The notes under the pieces: generated by a model | What the model was told of the DNA's origin: nothing | Databases searched by the model: none | What the model saw: the letters and a program-made list of their open reading frames with translations, nothing else | Program-made: the position numbers and the translations under genes | Part shown: positions 32,239-40,761 of the stretch, piece by piece | Layout: each line of letters opens with the position of its first letter | Position numbering within the stretch: the first letter of the stretch is position 1 | DNA from: Microtetraspora sp. NBRC 13810 | GTDB lineage: Bacteria; Actinomycetota; Actinomycetes; Streptosporangiales; Streptosporangiaceae | Reading direction: 5' to 3' | DNA: 64,000 nucleotides | Assembly (NCBI RefSeq): GCF_030268685.1 | Contig: NZ_BSRQ01000013.1 | Location: forward strand, 170,970-234,969

Positions 32239-33879
32239 CTACCCCCCTTGGCGTACGACCCTCTCGTGCGCGCCGGGTCCGCCGTGTCCGCCGTGTTCGC
32301 CGTGTTCGCCGTGCTCGCCGTGCTCGCCGCGTGGGGCCGGTGCGGACGGCTCGCCGGTGGGCGGGGCGCCGGTCGGCGGGACGGCGCGCAGCAGGCGGAC
32401 GATCAGCACGGCGACGACCGCGAGGATCGCGGCGCTGATCGCGGCGACCAGGTGCAGCCCGCCGACGAACGCCTCCCGCGCCGGTGCGAGCAGCGCGCCC
32501 GCCAGGTCGGCGGGCAGCGCGCGGGCGGCGACCACCGCTTCGGCGAGGCTCTCCCGCGCGGCGTCGGCGACACCGGCCGGGACTCCGCTCGGCGGGATGA
32601 ACCGGCTGTCGTACACGGCGGCGCCGATGCTGCCGAGCGCGGCGAGCCCGAACGCGAAGCCGAACTGGCCGCTGGTCTCGTTCAGCGCGGCAGCCGAGCC
32701 GGCCTTCTCCGGCGGCGCGGAGGCCATGATCAGCTGGATGCTCAGCGTCACGAGCGGGCCGGAGCCGAGGAAGATCAGCGTGAATCCGGTCGCGAGGGTG
32801 ACCGGCCCGGAGGTCGTGTCGGTCTGCGTGAGCACGACCAGGCCGGACACCGAGATCGCCAGCCCGGCGCCGATCACGTACGCCGGCCGGAACCGGCGGG
32901 CGAGGATCGGCGACACGATGAACGACAGCGCGTTCGCCGCGACGGCGGGCAGCATCCACAGGCCGGCCTCGAACGGCGAGAGACCTTCGACCAGTTGCAG
33001 GTCCTGGGTGATGAACAGCATGATCGCGCCCATCAGCAGCGTGCCGGCCATCATCCCGCCCAGCGCCGTGCTGAACGACCGACTGGCGAAGAGCCGCAGG
33101 TCCAGCAGGGGGTGCTCCAGCCGCCGCTGCCTGCGGACGAAAAGGACGGCGAACGCGATCCCCACCACGATGCCGGCCACCGGCAGCGCCTGCCAGCCGT
33201 CCTTCGCCAGCTCCTTGAGCCCGTAGACGACCGGGAGCATGGCGGCGAGCGACAGCGCCACGCTGGTCAGGTCCAGCTTGCCGGCGTTCCGGTCGCGGTA
33301 CTCGGGCAGCAGGGCCGGGCCGACCGCGAGCAGCAGCACCATCGCCGGCACGCCGAGCAGGAAGACCGACCCCCACCAGAACCGCGACAGCAGCGCACCG
33401 CCGACCACCGGGCCGATCACGGCGCCGGCCGAGAAGCACAGTCCCCAGATCCCGATCGCCAGCCCCATCTGCCTGGCGTCCCGGAACAGCGTGCGGATCA
33501 GCGACATGGTCGACGGCGCGAGGATCGCACCGGCCACCCCGAGTACGGCGCGGCCGGCGATCAGCATCTCCGGACTGGTCGAGTACGCGCAGACGACGGA
33601 GGCGACGCCGAACGTGGCGGCCCCGATCAGCAGCAGCCTCTTCCTGCCGATCCGGTCGCCGAGCGTGCCCATCGTGATCAGGAACCCGGCCAGCAGGAAC
33701 CCGTACACATCGGTGATCCACAACTGTTCGACGCTGCTCGCGCCCAGGTCCGCCGTCAGGTGCGGAAGCGCGAGAAGCAGGACGTACACGTCGATGGAGA
33801 CCAGCAGTGTCGGCAGGGCGAGCACGGCGAGCGCGATCCACTCCCGCCGCCCGGCCTTCGCCGGGGCGGTGTCGGTCAT
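32239..33879 (-). CDS. DHA2 family drug:H+ antiporter (14-TMS MFS)
   Basis: 546 residues from ATG 33879. Fourteen predicted helices, with MFS motif A as GTLGDRIGRKRLLLIG, TM5 antiporter motif as GAVIGPVVGGALL, and the family opening ALPTLLVSIDVYVLLLALPHLTADLG with the DHA2 Asp in TM1. Related to QacA/EmrB-type exporters of cationic and amphipathic compounds. The C-terminal tail is an odd GEH/GGH repeat rich in His, encoded by 9-bp tandem repeats. No TetR gene adjoins it; the nearest complete regulator is the WYL protein at 35 kb. Confidence 0.88.
   Translation of the reverse strand: MTDTAPAKAGRREWIALAVLALPTLLVSIDVYVLLLALPHLTADLGASSVEQLWITDVYGFLLAGFLITMGTLGDRIGRKRLLLIGAATFGVASVVCAYSTSPEMLIAGRAVLGVAGAILAPSTMSLIRTLFRDARQMGLAIGIWGLCFSAGAVIGPVVGGALLSRFWWGSVFLLGVPAMVLLLAVGPALLPEYRDRNAGKLDLTSVALSLAAMLPVVYGLKELAKDGWQALPVAGIVVGIAFAVLFVRRQRRLEHPLLDLRLFASRSFSTALGGMMAGTLLMGAIMLFITQDLQLVEGLSPFEAGLWMLPAVAANALSFIVSPILARRFRPAYVIGAGLAISVSGLVVLTQTDTTSGPVTLATGFTLIFLGSGPLVTLSIQLIMASAPPEKAGSAAALNETSGQFGFAFGLAALGSIGAAVYDSRFIPPSGVPAGVADAARESLAEAVVAARALPADLAGALLAPAREAFVGGLHLVAAISAAILAVVAVLIVRLLRAVPPTGAPPTGEPSAPAPRGEHGEHGEHGEHGGHGGPGAHERVVRQGG
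32278..32331. repeat. 9-bp tandem repeat in the exporter's C-terminal codons
   Basis: Six units of the type TYCGCCGTG (with variants at the first base and in the final copy) encode the His/Gly/Glu-rich tail about 40 bp before the stop codon at 32239-32241. Confidence 0.85.
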
Positions 33880-34098
33880 GACGGATCCTTTCGAGTTCAC
33901 CGGATGGTCCGCGCACCAGGCGAACCCCTTGTCACGAAGCAGGTCGTAACGGGCGACCGGTTCTCGACATCCGGGGATGACGGCCGCTTCGGGGCACGCG
34001 AGGCACGCCGGCCCTCCACCGGTGCCGCCTCTCGACGCGCACGGAATTTCGTCGGACCCGCCTGGCAGGATTCCCATGATCTGTCCCGAGGGAGAACA

Positions 34099-34326
34099 GG
34101 GCATTACCTTGACGGCCGCAGGATCCTGACCTTCGATCCGCTGTTTCCCGGCGACGAGGACGGCATCCCGGACGACTATCTGGCCGACCGGATCGAGCTC
34201 GGGCTCGTCGGCGGAGCGTCGAAGGGCGGCCTTGCCGCCGCGCTGCTCCTGGCCGAGCGGATCACCGAGGTACGGCCGAGCGCTTCGAGTGGCATCGCGG
34301 CCGCCCACGGCGTTCTCGGCTACTGA
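34099..34326 (+). pseudogene. DUF6461 gene remnant (C-terminal part)
   Basis: The frame reads GHYLDGRRILTFDPLFPGDE, then DGIPDDYLADRIELGLV and GGLAAALLLAERITEVRPS before a stop at 34324. This matches the conserved end of DUF6461 proteins (xFDPLFPxxRxGxxPDxL followed by AAALALAERxTG). The N-terminal two thirds of a family member (about 190-200 residues) are not found upstream, and no start codon or ribosome-binding site fits. The preceding gap 33880-34098 contains nothing else I can identify. Family call is from memory. Confidence 0.55.
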
Positions 34327-34386
34327 GCGTGAGCCCAACCGTGCCGGCGACCGCGGGGAATGAGCGCGGTGGCGACACGCTCCCGG

Positions 34387-34944
34387 TCAGCCCATGCTCT
34401 TGGCGCCGTCCAGGCACTCGCGGATGATGTCGGCGTGCCCGGCGTGCTGGGCGGTCTCGGCGATGATGTGCATCAGCACCCGGCGGGCCGACCACCGCGC
34501 GTCGACCTCGAACCACGGTGCCTTCGGCAGCGGCTGGGCGGCGTCCAGGTCGGGCAGGGTGGCGACCAGCTCGTCGGTCCGCTGGGCCACCTCGGCATAA
34601 CCGGCCAGCACCTCGGTCAGCGTCTCACCGGGCAGCAGCCGGAACTCGTCGGCCCGCCGGGCGAAGTCGGCCTCGGTCATGGCGGCGAAGTCGCCCATCG
34701 CCGACGGGCCGTTCAGGATGAAGTCCACCCAGGTCCGCTCGACCGCGGCGACGTGCTTGATCAGACCGCCCACGCACAGCTCGCCGGCGGTGGTCCGCCG
34801 CCCGGCCTGCTCGTCGGTGAGGTCGCGGGTGGTGTGGCGCAGGAACTGCCGGTGCTTGGCCAGCACCGCCAGCAGGTCGGCGCGCTCGCCGGTGGCGGCC
34901 GGCGCGCCGGCGATGTCGTGGACAGTCAGCTCGTTGACGGTCAC
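34387..34944 (-). CDS. DinB family protein
   Basis: 185 residues from GTG 34944. A four-helix DinB/YfiT-like fold is indicated by the three metal-binding His positions: LIKHVAAVERTW early, then HIIAETAQHAGHADIIRE near the C-terminus. The region LRHTTRDLTDEQAGRRTTAGELCVGG is typical of the mycothiol-dependent or DUF664 group in actinobacteria. Such proteins are thiol-dependent transferases or uncharacterised. Divergent from a WYL regulator 96 bp away, which probably controls it. Confidence 0.87.
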   Translation of the reverse strand: MTVNELTVHDIAGAPAATGERADLLAVLAKHRQFLRHTTRDLTDEQAGRRTTAGELCVGGLIKHVAAVERTWVDFILNGPSAMGDFAAMTEADFARRADEFRLLPGETLTEVLAGYAEVAQRTDELVATLPDLDAAQPLPKAPWFEVDARWSARRVLMHIIAETAQHAGHADIIRECLDGAKSMG

Positions 34945-35040
34945 GGTTCCTGCCTTCCGTTGTTCCTGTTCTGCCGCTCACGGACCATACTGGTGGGGAT
35001 AACGGCCACTTTCTGACCTGAATTGCAGAGGGACGCAAAG

Positions 35041-35994
35041 ATGGCGAACACCAGCGCCCGGATGCTGCGGCTGCTGTCCCTGCTCCAGACTCACCGGTAC
35101 TGGCAGGGCACCCAACTGGCCGAGCGGCTGGAAGTCTCGGCCCGCACGCTGCGCCGGGACATCGACCGGCTGCGCGAGCTGGGCTATCCGGTGGAGGCGC
35201 AACGCGGCGTGGACGGCGGTTACCAGCTCGCCGCCGGCGCGGCACTGCCGCCGCTGGTGATCGACGACGAGGAGGCGGTCGCCTTGGCCGTGGGACTGCA
35301 GGCCGCCGCGCAGGGCGCGGTGGAGGGCGTCGCCGAGTCCTCGGTGCGGGTGCTGGCCAAGGTGGTGCAGGTGATGCCGGCCCGGCTGCGACGCCGGATC
35401 GACGCGCTGCGCGCGATGACCGTGCCCGCCGGCTGGGACGGCCCGGTCAGGACGGGCGTCGACGCGGGCGTGCTCACCACGGTCGCGCTGGCCTGCCGGG
35501 ACGGCGAACAGCTCCGCTTCTCCTACACCGCCGCCGGCGGGGAGCACACCGACCGGCACACCGAACCGCATCGGCTGGTCTGCCTCGGCCGCCGCTGGTA
35601 CCTGGTCGCCTACGACCTCACCCGGCACGACTGGCGCAGCTTCCGGGTAGACCGGGTCACCGCGCCGCAGGGCACCGGCTCCCGGTTCCGGCCCCGCGAC
35701 CTGCCCGCGGCCGACGCCGCCGAGTTCGTCCGCGCCGGCCTGGACAACCTGTTCCGCCCGTACCGGGTGGAGGTCCTGGTCGACGCCCCGGCCGAGACCG
35801 TACGCGAACGGATCGGCAGGTGGTGCACGGTCGAGAAGATCGACGCCGAGCACAGCCGGGTGCGCATGACCGCCGACTCCCTGGACTGGCCGACCATGGC
35901 ACTGGGCGTGCTCGGCGCCGATTTCCGCGTCGTCGACCCGCCCGAACTGCTCAACCAGGTCCACGACTGGGGAGCCCGGTTCAACCGGGCCTGA
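35041..35994 (+). CDS. WYL domain HTH transcriptional regulator
   Basis: 317 residues from ATG 35041. An N-terminal HTH_11 domain (MLRLLSLLQTHRYWQGTQLAERLEVSARTLRRDIDRLRELGYPV) is followed by a WYL domain in which the name motif reads RRWYLVAYD, with the downstream basic FRVDRV. A C-terminal WCX-like extension follows. WYL domains bind nucleic acids or small ligands, and these regulators often control adjacent DinB, glyoxalase or stress genes. The divergent DinB gene fits that arrangement. An upstream in-frame TTG at 35023 is less likely. Confidence 0.9.
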   Translation: MANTSARMLRLLSLLQTHRYWQGTQLAERLEVSARTLRRDIDRLRELGYPVEAQRGVDGGYQLAAGAALPPLVIDDEEAVALAVGLQAAAQGAVEGVAESSVRVLAKVVQVMPARLRRRIDALRAMTVPAGWDGPVRTGVDAGVLTTVALACRDGEQLRFSYTAAGGEHTDRHTEPHRLVCLGRRWYLVAYDLTRHDWRSFRVDRVTAPQGTGSRFRPRDLPAADAAEFVRAGLDNLFRPYRVEVLVDAPAETVRERIGRWCTVEKIDAEHSRVRMTADSLDWPTMALGVLGADFRVVDPPELLNQVHDWGARFNRA

Positions 35995-36202
35995 CGCGAA
36001 CCGATCCCACCTCGCCACCGTGCCGTCCGCCCCTACCGGGCTGCTTCGTCGCGTGTCGGACACCTGCCATGCGCCGGACGCGGGAGCGCAGCCGAGGGAC
36101 TCGTACCCAGCCGACGGCTGGGCCGGCTCCGGGTGATCCACGGGGTAGCGTCGGGCATCATCGACATGTGGCCTGGCGGACCTACGTAGAAGGCGGGATC
36201 TG

Positions 36203-36514
36203 ATGAACGAGTCCGAGGGGGTACCCCTGGCCGACTACATCCGCGTGCTCCGCGACCAACTGGAGACGGCACAGCAGGAAGGGCATGCCCGTGGGGTCAA
36301 GTTCGGCGTCGGGGCTGTGGAGCTGGAGTTCGAGGTCGCCGTGACGCGGGAAGCGGGCGGGAAGGGTGGGCTGAAGCTGTGGGTGGTCGAAGCGGGAGCC
36401 GAGGGCAAGCGGAGCCACGGCCAGACCCAGAGGGTCCGGATGACGCTCACCCCCACCGATGAGCACGGCCAGCCACTCTCGGTGACCGACCGGTTGTCCG
36501 AGTTCCCACGGTGA
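36203..36514 (+). CDS. trypco2 (trypsin-co-occurring domain 2) family protein
   Basis: 103 residues. The family pattern is clear: PLADYIRVLRDQLETAQQEG, then VKFGVGAVELEFEVAVTRE, KGGLKLWVVEAGAEG, THGQ-like SHGQTQRVRMTLTP. Trypco2 domains were defined by comparative genomics as small partners of trypsin-like peptidases in NTP-dependent conflict systems; their biochemical role is unknown. It is followed 13 bp later by a trypsin-STAND protein, the classic arrangement. The 208-bp gap upstream (35995-36202) has no obvious promoter consensus. Confidence in the pairing is high; function is inference. Confidence 0.85.
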   Translation: MNESEGVPLADYIRVLRDQLETAQQEGHARGVKFGVGAVELEFEVAVTREAGGKGGLKLWVVEAGAEGKRSHGQTQRVRMTLTPTDEHGQPLSVTDRLSEFPR

Positions 36515-36527
36515 GACGGCGCCTCGC

Positions 36528-39500
36528 GTGGCCGGCTCGCTCGTCGGACGGTGCGTGGAGATCCTGGTCGAGCGCCGGCACGAGACGGGGTACGGCTCAG
36601 GGCTGCGACTGGCGACGTCTCTGGTGGTGACGGCCGGACACGTCGTCGAGGGCGCGACCACGGTCAAGGTGCGGCTGCGCGGAGGCGACCCGGACGAGGT
36701 CACCGTGGCCGGCCGGACCGTCTGGAAAGGTGACCGGGCGGATATCGCCTTCATCGAACTCGCCCCGGACGTCCCCCTCGGCGAGATCCCTCCGGTGACC
36801 GTCGGCGTCCTCCCGGAGGAGTCCCACGGGCGACTGCCGTTCACCGCGATCGGATTTCCCCGCCACCGGACCTGGCGAGACGGGGACAGGGCGACCTGGC
36901 GCGACAGCGACCAGATCGACGGGGTGATCCCGTTGGGTTCGAGCGTGAAGCGGGGGCGCCTGGTCCTGCATCGGGCAGACGGACGCCTCCTTGAGGGGCG
37001 TGACTGGAGCGGTTTCTCCGGCGCCGCCGTCGTCTGCGAGGGTTCGGCCGTCGGCGTCGTCGTGGAGTCGGCGCACTCCGGAGGTCTGGAAGCCGTACGC
37101 CTGGCCGCCGCGATCGGCAGGTACGAACCGCGTGCGGAAGCCGAGCGAGAGCCCGAATCGCATACTGCGGCCGCACGCGCGCTGCTGGCCGGCCATGACG
37201 TCGTACCGGAACAGATCAGTGTCCCTCACCCGAGGGAGGAGCGGCGTCGTCCGGCCTACGAGGCCCTGCTGCGGCAGTACGCGGCACGCTGCCCGGACCT
37301 GACCGGGCGCGAGCGGGAGCTCGCCGATCTCCGCGCGTTCGCGACCGGGCAGGAGCCGTACCTGATGCTCGTCGCCGGCCCCTGGGCGGGAAAGACGTCG
37401 CTGGTCACGCACTTCGCCACGGGTGCCGGCCCGGAGATGGACGTCGTTTCGTTCGTCATCTCCCGGCGCGACGGGCAGATGCGTCTCCAGCAGTTCCACC
37501 GCGCGGTGTGCGAGCAACTCGCAGCCCTGCTGGGTGAGTTTCCGCCCGCGGAACCGGACCCGGCCGTCTTCCTCAGCCTGTGGGAACGTGCGGCGAGGAG
37601 CCACGAGCGGCGTGGACGTCCCTTGGTGCTGATGGTCGACGGGCTGGACGAGAACGATTTCCGGGAGTTGGCCGAGCCCAGCATCGCCTCGCAACTGCCG
37701 GCTGTCCGAGGAGCGACGACACACGTCCTGGTGACGAGCCGCCACTCCCGCATTCCGCTGGACGTGGACGAGAACCACCCTCTGCGCGACTGCCCCCACC
37801 TGGTCCTGGCCCCCTTCCCCACGGCGACCAGCCTGCTCCTGCGCGCCCGCCAGGAACTGGACCACGTGCTGACCGAGCCGCTGCCACGCCGGATCCTGAC
37901 CGCGATGGCGGTCGCCGGCGGCGCGTTGAGCAGCAGGGACATCGCCTCGATAACCCACGAAGCCCCTCTGGCGATCCGGCGGACCCTGGAACGGAGTCTC
38001 TCCCGCGTAGTGGAGCCGCGGACCGGTCAGGTGACCCGGTACACACTCGCGCACGACACCCTGGTGGCGACGGTACGGGAGGATCTGGAGCAGGAGGAGG
38101 TCGCACAGACCCGTGCCTCCATCGACACGTGGGCTCTCGGCTTCGCCGAGGCCGGATGGCCCGACGAGACTCCGGCCTACCTGACCGAGGCGTACCCGAC
38201 CCTCCTGCTCTCCGAGAGCGCCGGCGGGACTTTGGCCACGCTGGCCTCGCCCGGACGGCGTGCTCTGCTCCGCCGCCGGACCGGTGGCGATCTGGCCGCA
38301 CTGTCCGAGGTGGCGCACGCGTCCAGGCTGCTCGCCGCGGATCCCGCGGGCGACCTCGTCATGCTCACGCGGGTCTCCCTGCTCAGGATGCGCATCGAAG
38401 ACGAGAGCGGCGGCGTGCCCTCCGCGTATCCGCTGCTGCTGGCGCGACTCGACCGGTCCGAGGAGGGCGTCCAACTGGCCCGCACACTCCAGAACAGCTA
38501 TGCGCGAGCCGAGGCCCTGCTGGCGGTCGGGGAGTGCCTGTTCGACTCCCAGCCGATCGAGGCGTGGCACCTCATCCACGAGGCGATCGAGGTGCCGGGC
38601 AGGCTTGATCTGGAGCGCGTGGAACATACGGTGCGAGCGGCCCTCGCGCTGGCGCGCCGGGGCGAACCCGACGCCGCCGGCCTCGCCCGTCAAACCGTCA
38701 CCGACCACCTGCACGACCTGAACGGGTATCAGCGGGCCTGGTCGATCGTCACCGTCGCCGGCCCGTTGGCCGAGATCGATCCGGCGTTGACTCGGACCCT
38801 CGTCGCGGAGGCCGCCGAGCATACCGGCGACGAGGACCGCCCGGAGGTGTACGGCTACCTCGCGCGAGCGTACGGCGTCCTCGGCGACATCGACGGCCTG
38901 CTCGGCCACATTTCGAACCTGGACCGGGACGGCAGGAGAAGGGCCCTGCTCTGCGCCTGCGAAGACCATTTCACCGTGGGAGGACGGGAGAGCGTACCGG
39001 AGGTGCTGCTCGCCGCGCTGAACCGTGAGTTCCCCGCGGCGGACCTTGTGGAATCGGCCCCCTACCAGGACGAGGATCGGGCTCTGCGACTGCTCGCGAT
39101 GCCGCCTTCCGATGAGCCGGCCGATCCCCACACGCTCGCATACACCGCCCTCGCCGCCCACGGCCACGATCCACGACAGCGCGCAGCCCCGCCCCTCGAA
39201 GATCTCGACGACCTCCTCGCCCGTGCCGCCGCGTCGGCCCGGAACAACGGGCATCTGGTCCTGGCGACCTCCCTGGCACGAGACATCGCCAACCCCGGAA
39301 CCCGGGCGGAGGTTCTCTCCGGCGTCGCGCTGGCGATCCTCGACCGCGACAGCCCTGAGGAGGCCGATCCCGTCGTCAGGGAGGTGGACACGGCCCTCGG
39401 CGAGACCATGAACGCGGCACCGCCCGACGTCCTGGCCGCATTGGCACGTGCGGCCGGCACCGCCGGCAGGACTGAACTGGCCGAAGCGGCCCTGGAGACG

Positions 39501-40595
39501 GCCCTGAGCATCGTGCTGAACAACGTGAACGGCGTCGAGGCGCGATGGGACGCCACCGCCGTGGCGACCGCGGCCGCGTCCCTCGGGCGCCTGGAGTCCG
39601 CGCTCGCGATCGCCACGGCGTTCCAGGCCGATGAATTGGACCGGATCGACATCCTGCTGAAAGTCGCCGAGGCCATCGTCGTGACCGGCGACCATCGAGA
39701 AGCCGATCTCGACCTGCTCACCACCCTGGTGGCCGAAGGTGTCGGAAACCCGGAAGACGAGAGCAGGAGCGGATGGCGGTCCCGCGTCGCCCGCGACCTC
39801 ATCGGCGTCCTCCTTCGCGCAGGCCGGGCAGACGAGGCGCTCAACCTGACGACACGCCTGGACGAAGACGACCTTCGGGGCCGCGCCCTCAGGTTGCGGG
39901 CGCACCTGCGGTCGAACGACCCCACCGGAGCGCTCTCACTCATCCGCGAGACAGCGCTGCACACGCCCGCCGGCTCCCCGCACGACCTCGCACACCGGCG
40001 TGAGCAGGCAGCGGCCATGATCGTCGAAATGTGCGACTCCGGCCATCGGGCCCTGTGCCGCGACGTGACAGCCGAACTCGCCAGAATCGCCGATCCGAAC
40101 CTGACCTCGAATGACGGAATATGGGCCCATCCGTGGCTCGCCGCAGCCTGTCAGGCCACAGGACTCGGCGACGAGTACAGCCGACTGCTGGAGGCGGGTC
40201 AGCATGCCCTCCTGGTGGCGGGAAGCGTTGTCAGCACTTCCACTGTGCCGGTGGAGGCGGTCGTACGTCTGCGCCTGTGGGACCGCTACCGGGACGAAGC
40301 CCGCCGGATGAACGAAGTGCTCGCCGAGGGCGTCCTCACCGACCTGGTCGAGGCGATGCTCAGATCAGGTCTCCTCAACGAGGCGGTCACCGTCATCGAT
40401 GACCTGAAGGAGCACACGGCCCACTGTCTCGCACTCGCCGCGACCACTGCCCCCGGACCGGCCCGCGACCTGGTCAAACGTTCACTCGCCCAAGGCTTCG
40501 AAAGCGAGGTCATCACCCCGCTGACGACCCTGGAACCGCGCTGCCTGGATGAGATCGCCACCCAACTCGGCGTCACCCGAGAGAGCATGCACTAG
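36528..40595 (+). CDS. trypsin-STAND NTPase with helical repeats (putative conflict/immune effector)
   Basis: 1355 residues from GTG 36528. Domains: (1) a trypsin-like protease at residues 1-200 with triad candidates His38 (VVTAGHVV), Asp72 (RADIAFIEL) and Ser164 (SGFSGAAV); (2) a STAND-type P-loop NTPase with Walker A GPWAGKT at 284-290 and Walker B LVLMVDGLDE at 366-375, then a winged-helix-like region near 450-520; (3) about 800 residues of alpha-helical TPR-like repeats (for example SYARAEALLAVGECLFDS, ALARRGEPDAAGLARQTV) to the C-terminus. No signal peptide or membrane segment. The logic is that of NLR/Avs-like sensors: repeats sense, STAND oligomerises on ATP, and the protease domain acts as effector. 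Co-operonic with trypco2. Catalytic activity and trigger are inferred. Confidence 0.85.
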   Translation: MAGSLVGRCVEILVERRHETGYGSGLRLATSLVVTAGHVVEGATTVKVRLRGGDPDEVTVAGRTVWKGDRADIAFIELAPDVPLGEIPPVTVGVLPEESHGRLPFTAIGFPRHRTWRDGDRATWRDSDQIDGVIPLGSSVKRGRLVLHRADGRLLEGRDWSGFSGAAVVCEGSAVGVVVESAHSGGLEAVRLAAAIGRYEPRAEAEREPESHTAAARALLAGHDVVPEQISVPHPREERRRPAYEALLRQYAARCPDLTGRERELADLRAFATGQEPYLMLVAGPWAGKTSLVTHFATGAGPEMDVVSFVISRRDGQMRLQQFHRAVCEQLAALLGEFPPAEPDPAVFLSLWERAARSHERRGRPLVLMVDGLDENDFRELAEPSIASQLPAVRGATTHVLVTSRHSRIPLDVDENHPLRDCPHLVLAPFPTATSLLLRARQELDHVLTEPLPRRILTAMAVAGGALSSRDIASITHEAPLAIRRTLERSLSRVVEPRTGQVTRYTLAHDTLVATVREDLEQEEVAQTRASIDTWALGFAEAGWPDETPAYLTEAYPTLLLSESAGGTLATLASPGRRALLRRRTGGDLAALSEVAHASRLLAADPAGDLVMLTRVSLLRMRIEDESGGVPSAYPLLLARLDRSEEGVQLARTLQNSYARAEALLAVGECLFDSQPIEAWHLIHEAIEVPGRLDLERVEHTVRAALALARRGEPDAAGLARQTVTDHLHDLNGYQRAWSIVTVAGPLAEIDPALTRTLVAEAAEHTGDEDRPEVYGYLARAYGVLGDIDGLLGHISNLDRDGRRRALLCACEDHFTVGGRESVPEVLLAALNREFPAADLVESAPYQDEDRALRLLAMPPSDEPADPHTLAYTALAAHGHDPRQRAAPPLEDLDDLLARAAASARNNGHLVLATSLARDIANPGTRAEVLSGVALAILDRDSPEEADPVVREVDTALGETMNAAPPDVLAALARAAGTAGRTELAEAALETALSIVLNNVNGVEARWDATAVATAAASLGRLESALAIATAFQADELDRIDILLKVAEAIVVTGDHREADLDLLTTLVAEGVGNPEDESRSGWRSRVARDLIGVLLRAGRADEALNLTTRLDEDDLRGRALRLRAHLRSNDPTGALSLIRETALHTPAGSPHDLAHRREQAAAMIVEMCDSGHRALCRDVTAELARIADPNLTSNDGIWAHPWLAAACQATGLGDEYSRLLEAGQHALLVAGSVVSTSTVPVEAVVRLRLWDRYRDEARRMNEVLAEGVLTDLVEAMLRSGLLNEAVTVIDDLKEHTAHCLALAATTAPGPARDLVKRSLAQGFESEVITPLTTLEPRCLDEIATQLGVTRESMH

Positions 40596-40637
40596 CCACG
40601 AGGAACTACCTTTCGCGAACGGTGCCGTCATGATCTC

Positions 40638-40701
40638 GGCGGCTCATGATCTGGGTGGCCCGTGACTTGGGCGGCTCATGCTTTGGGTGGCTCATGCGGC
40701 T
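40638..40701. repeat. 16-bp tandem repeat downstream of the STAND gene
   Basis: Four degenerate copies of GGYGGCTCATGMTYTG between the convergent STAND and kinase genes (starts 40638, 40654, 40670, 40686). Confidence 0.8.
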
Positions 40702-40761
40702 CCCTCGACTCTCGGCGGGTGATCACCTCGCGGGCCGGAGACCCCGCCGGAGGGCGCTGGG

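Noticed and set aside
36597..39905. 1102-codon minus-strand frame opposite the trypsin-STAND gene
   Set aside because: Composition typical of antisense frames in GC-rich DNA; no ribosome-binding site or domain motif, while the plus frame has catalytic motifs.
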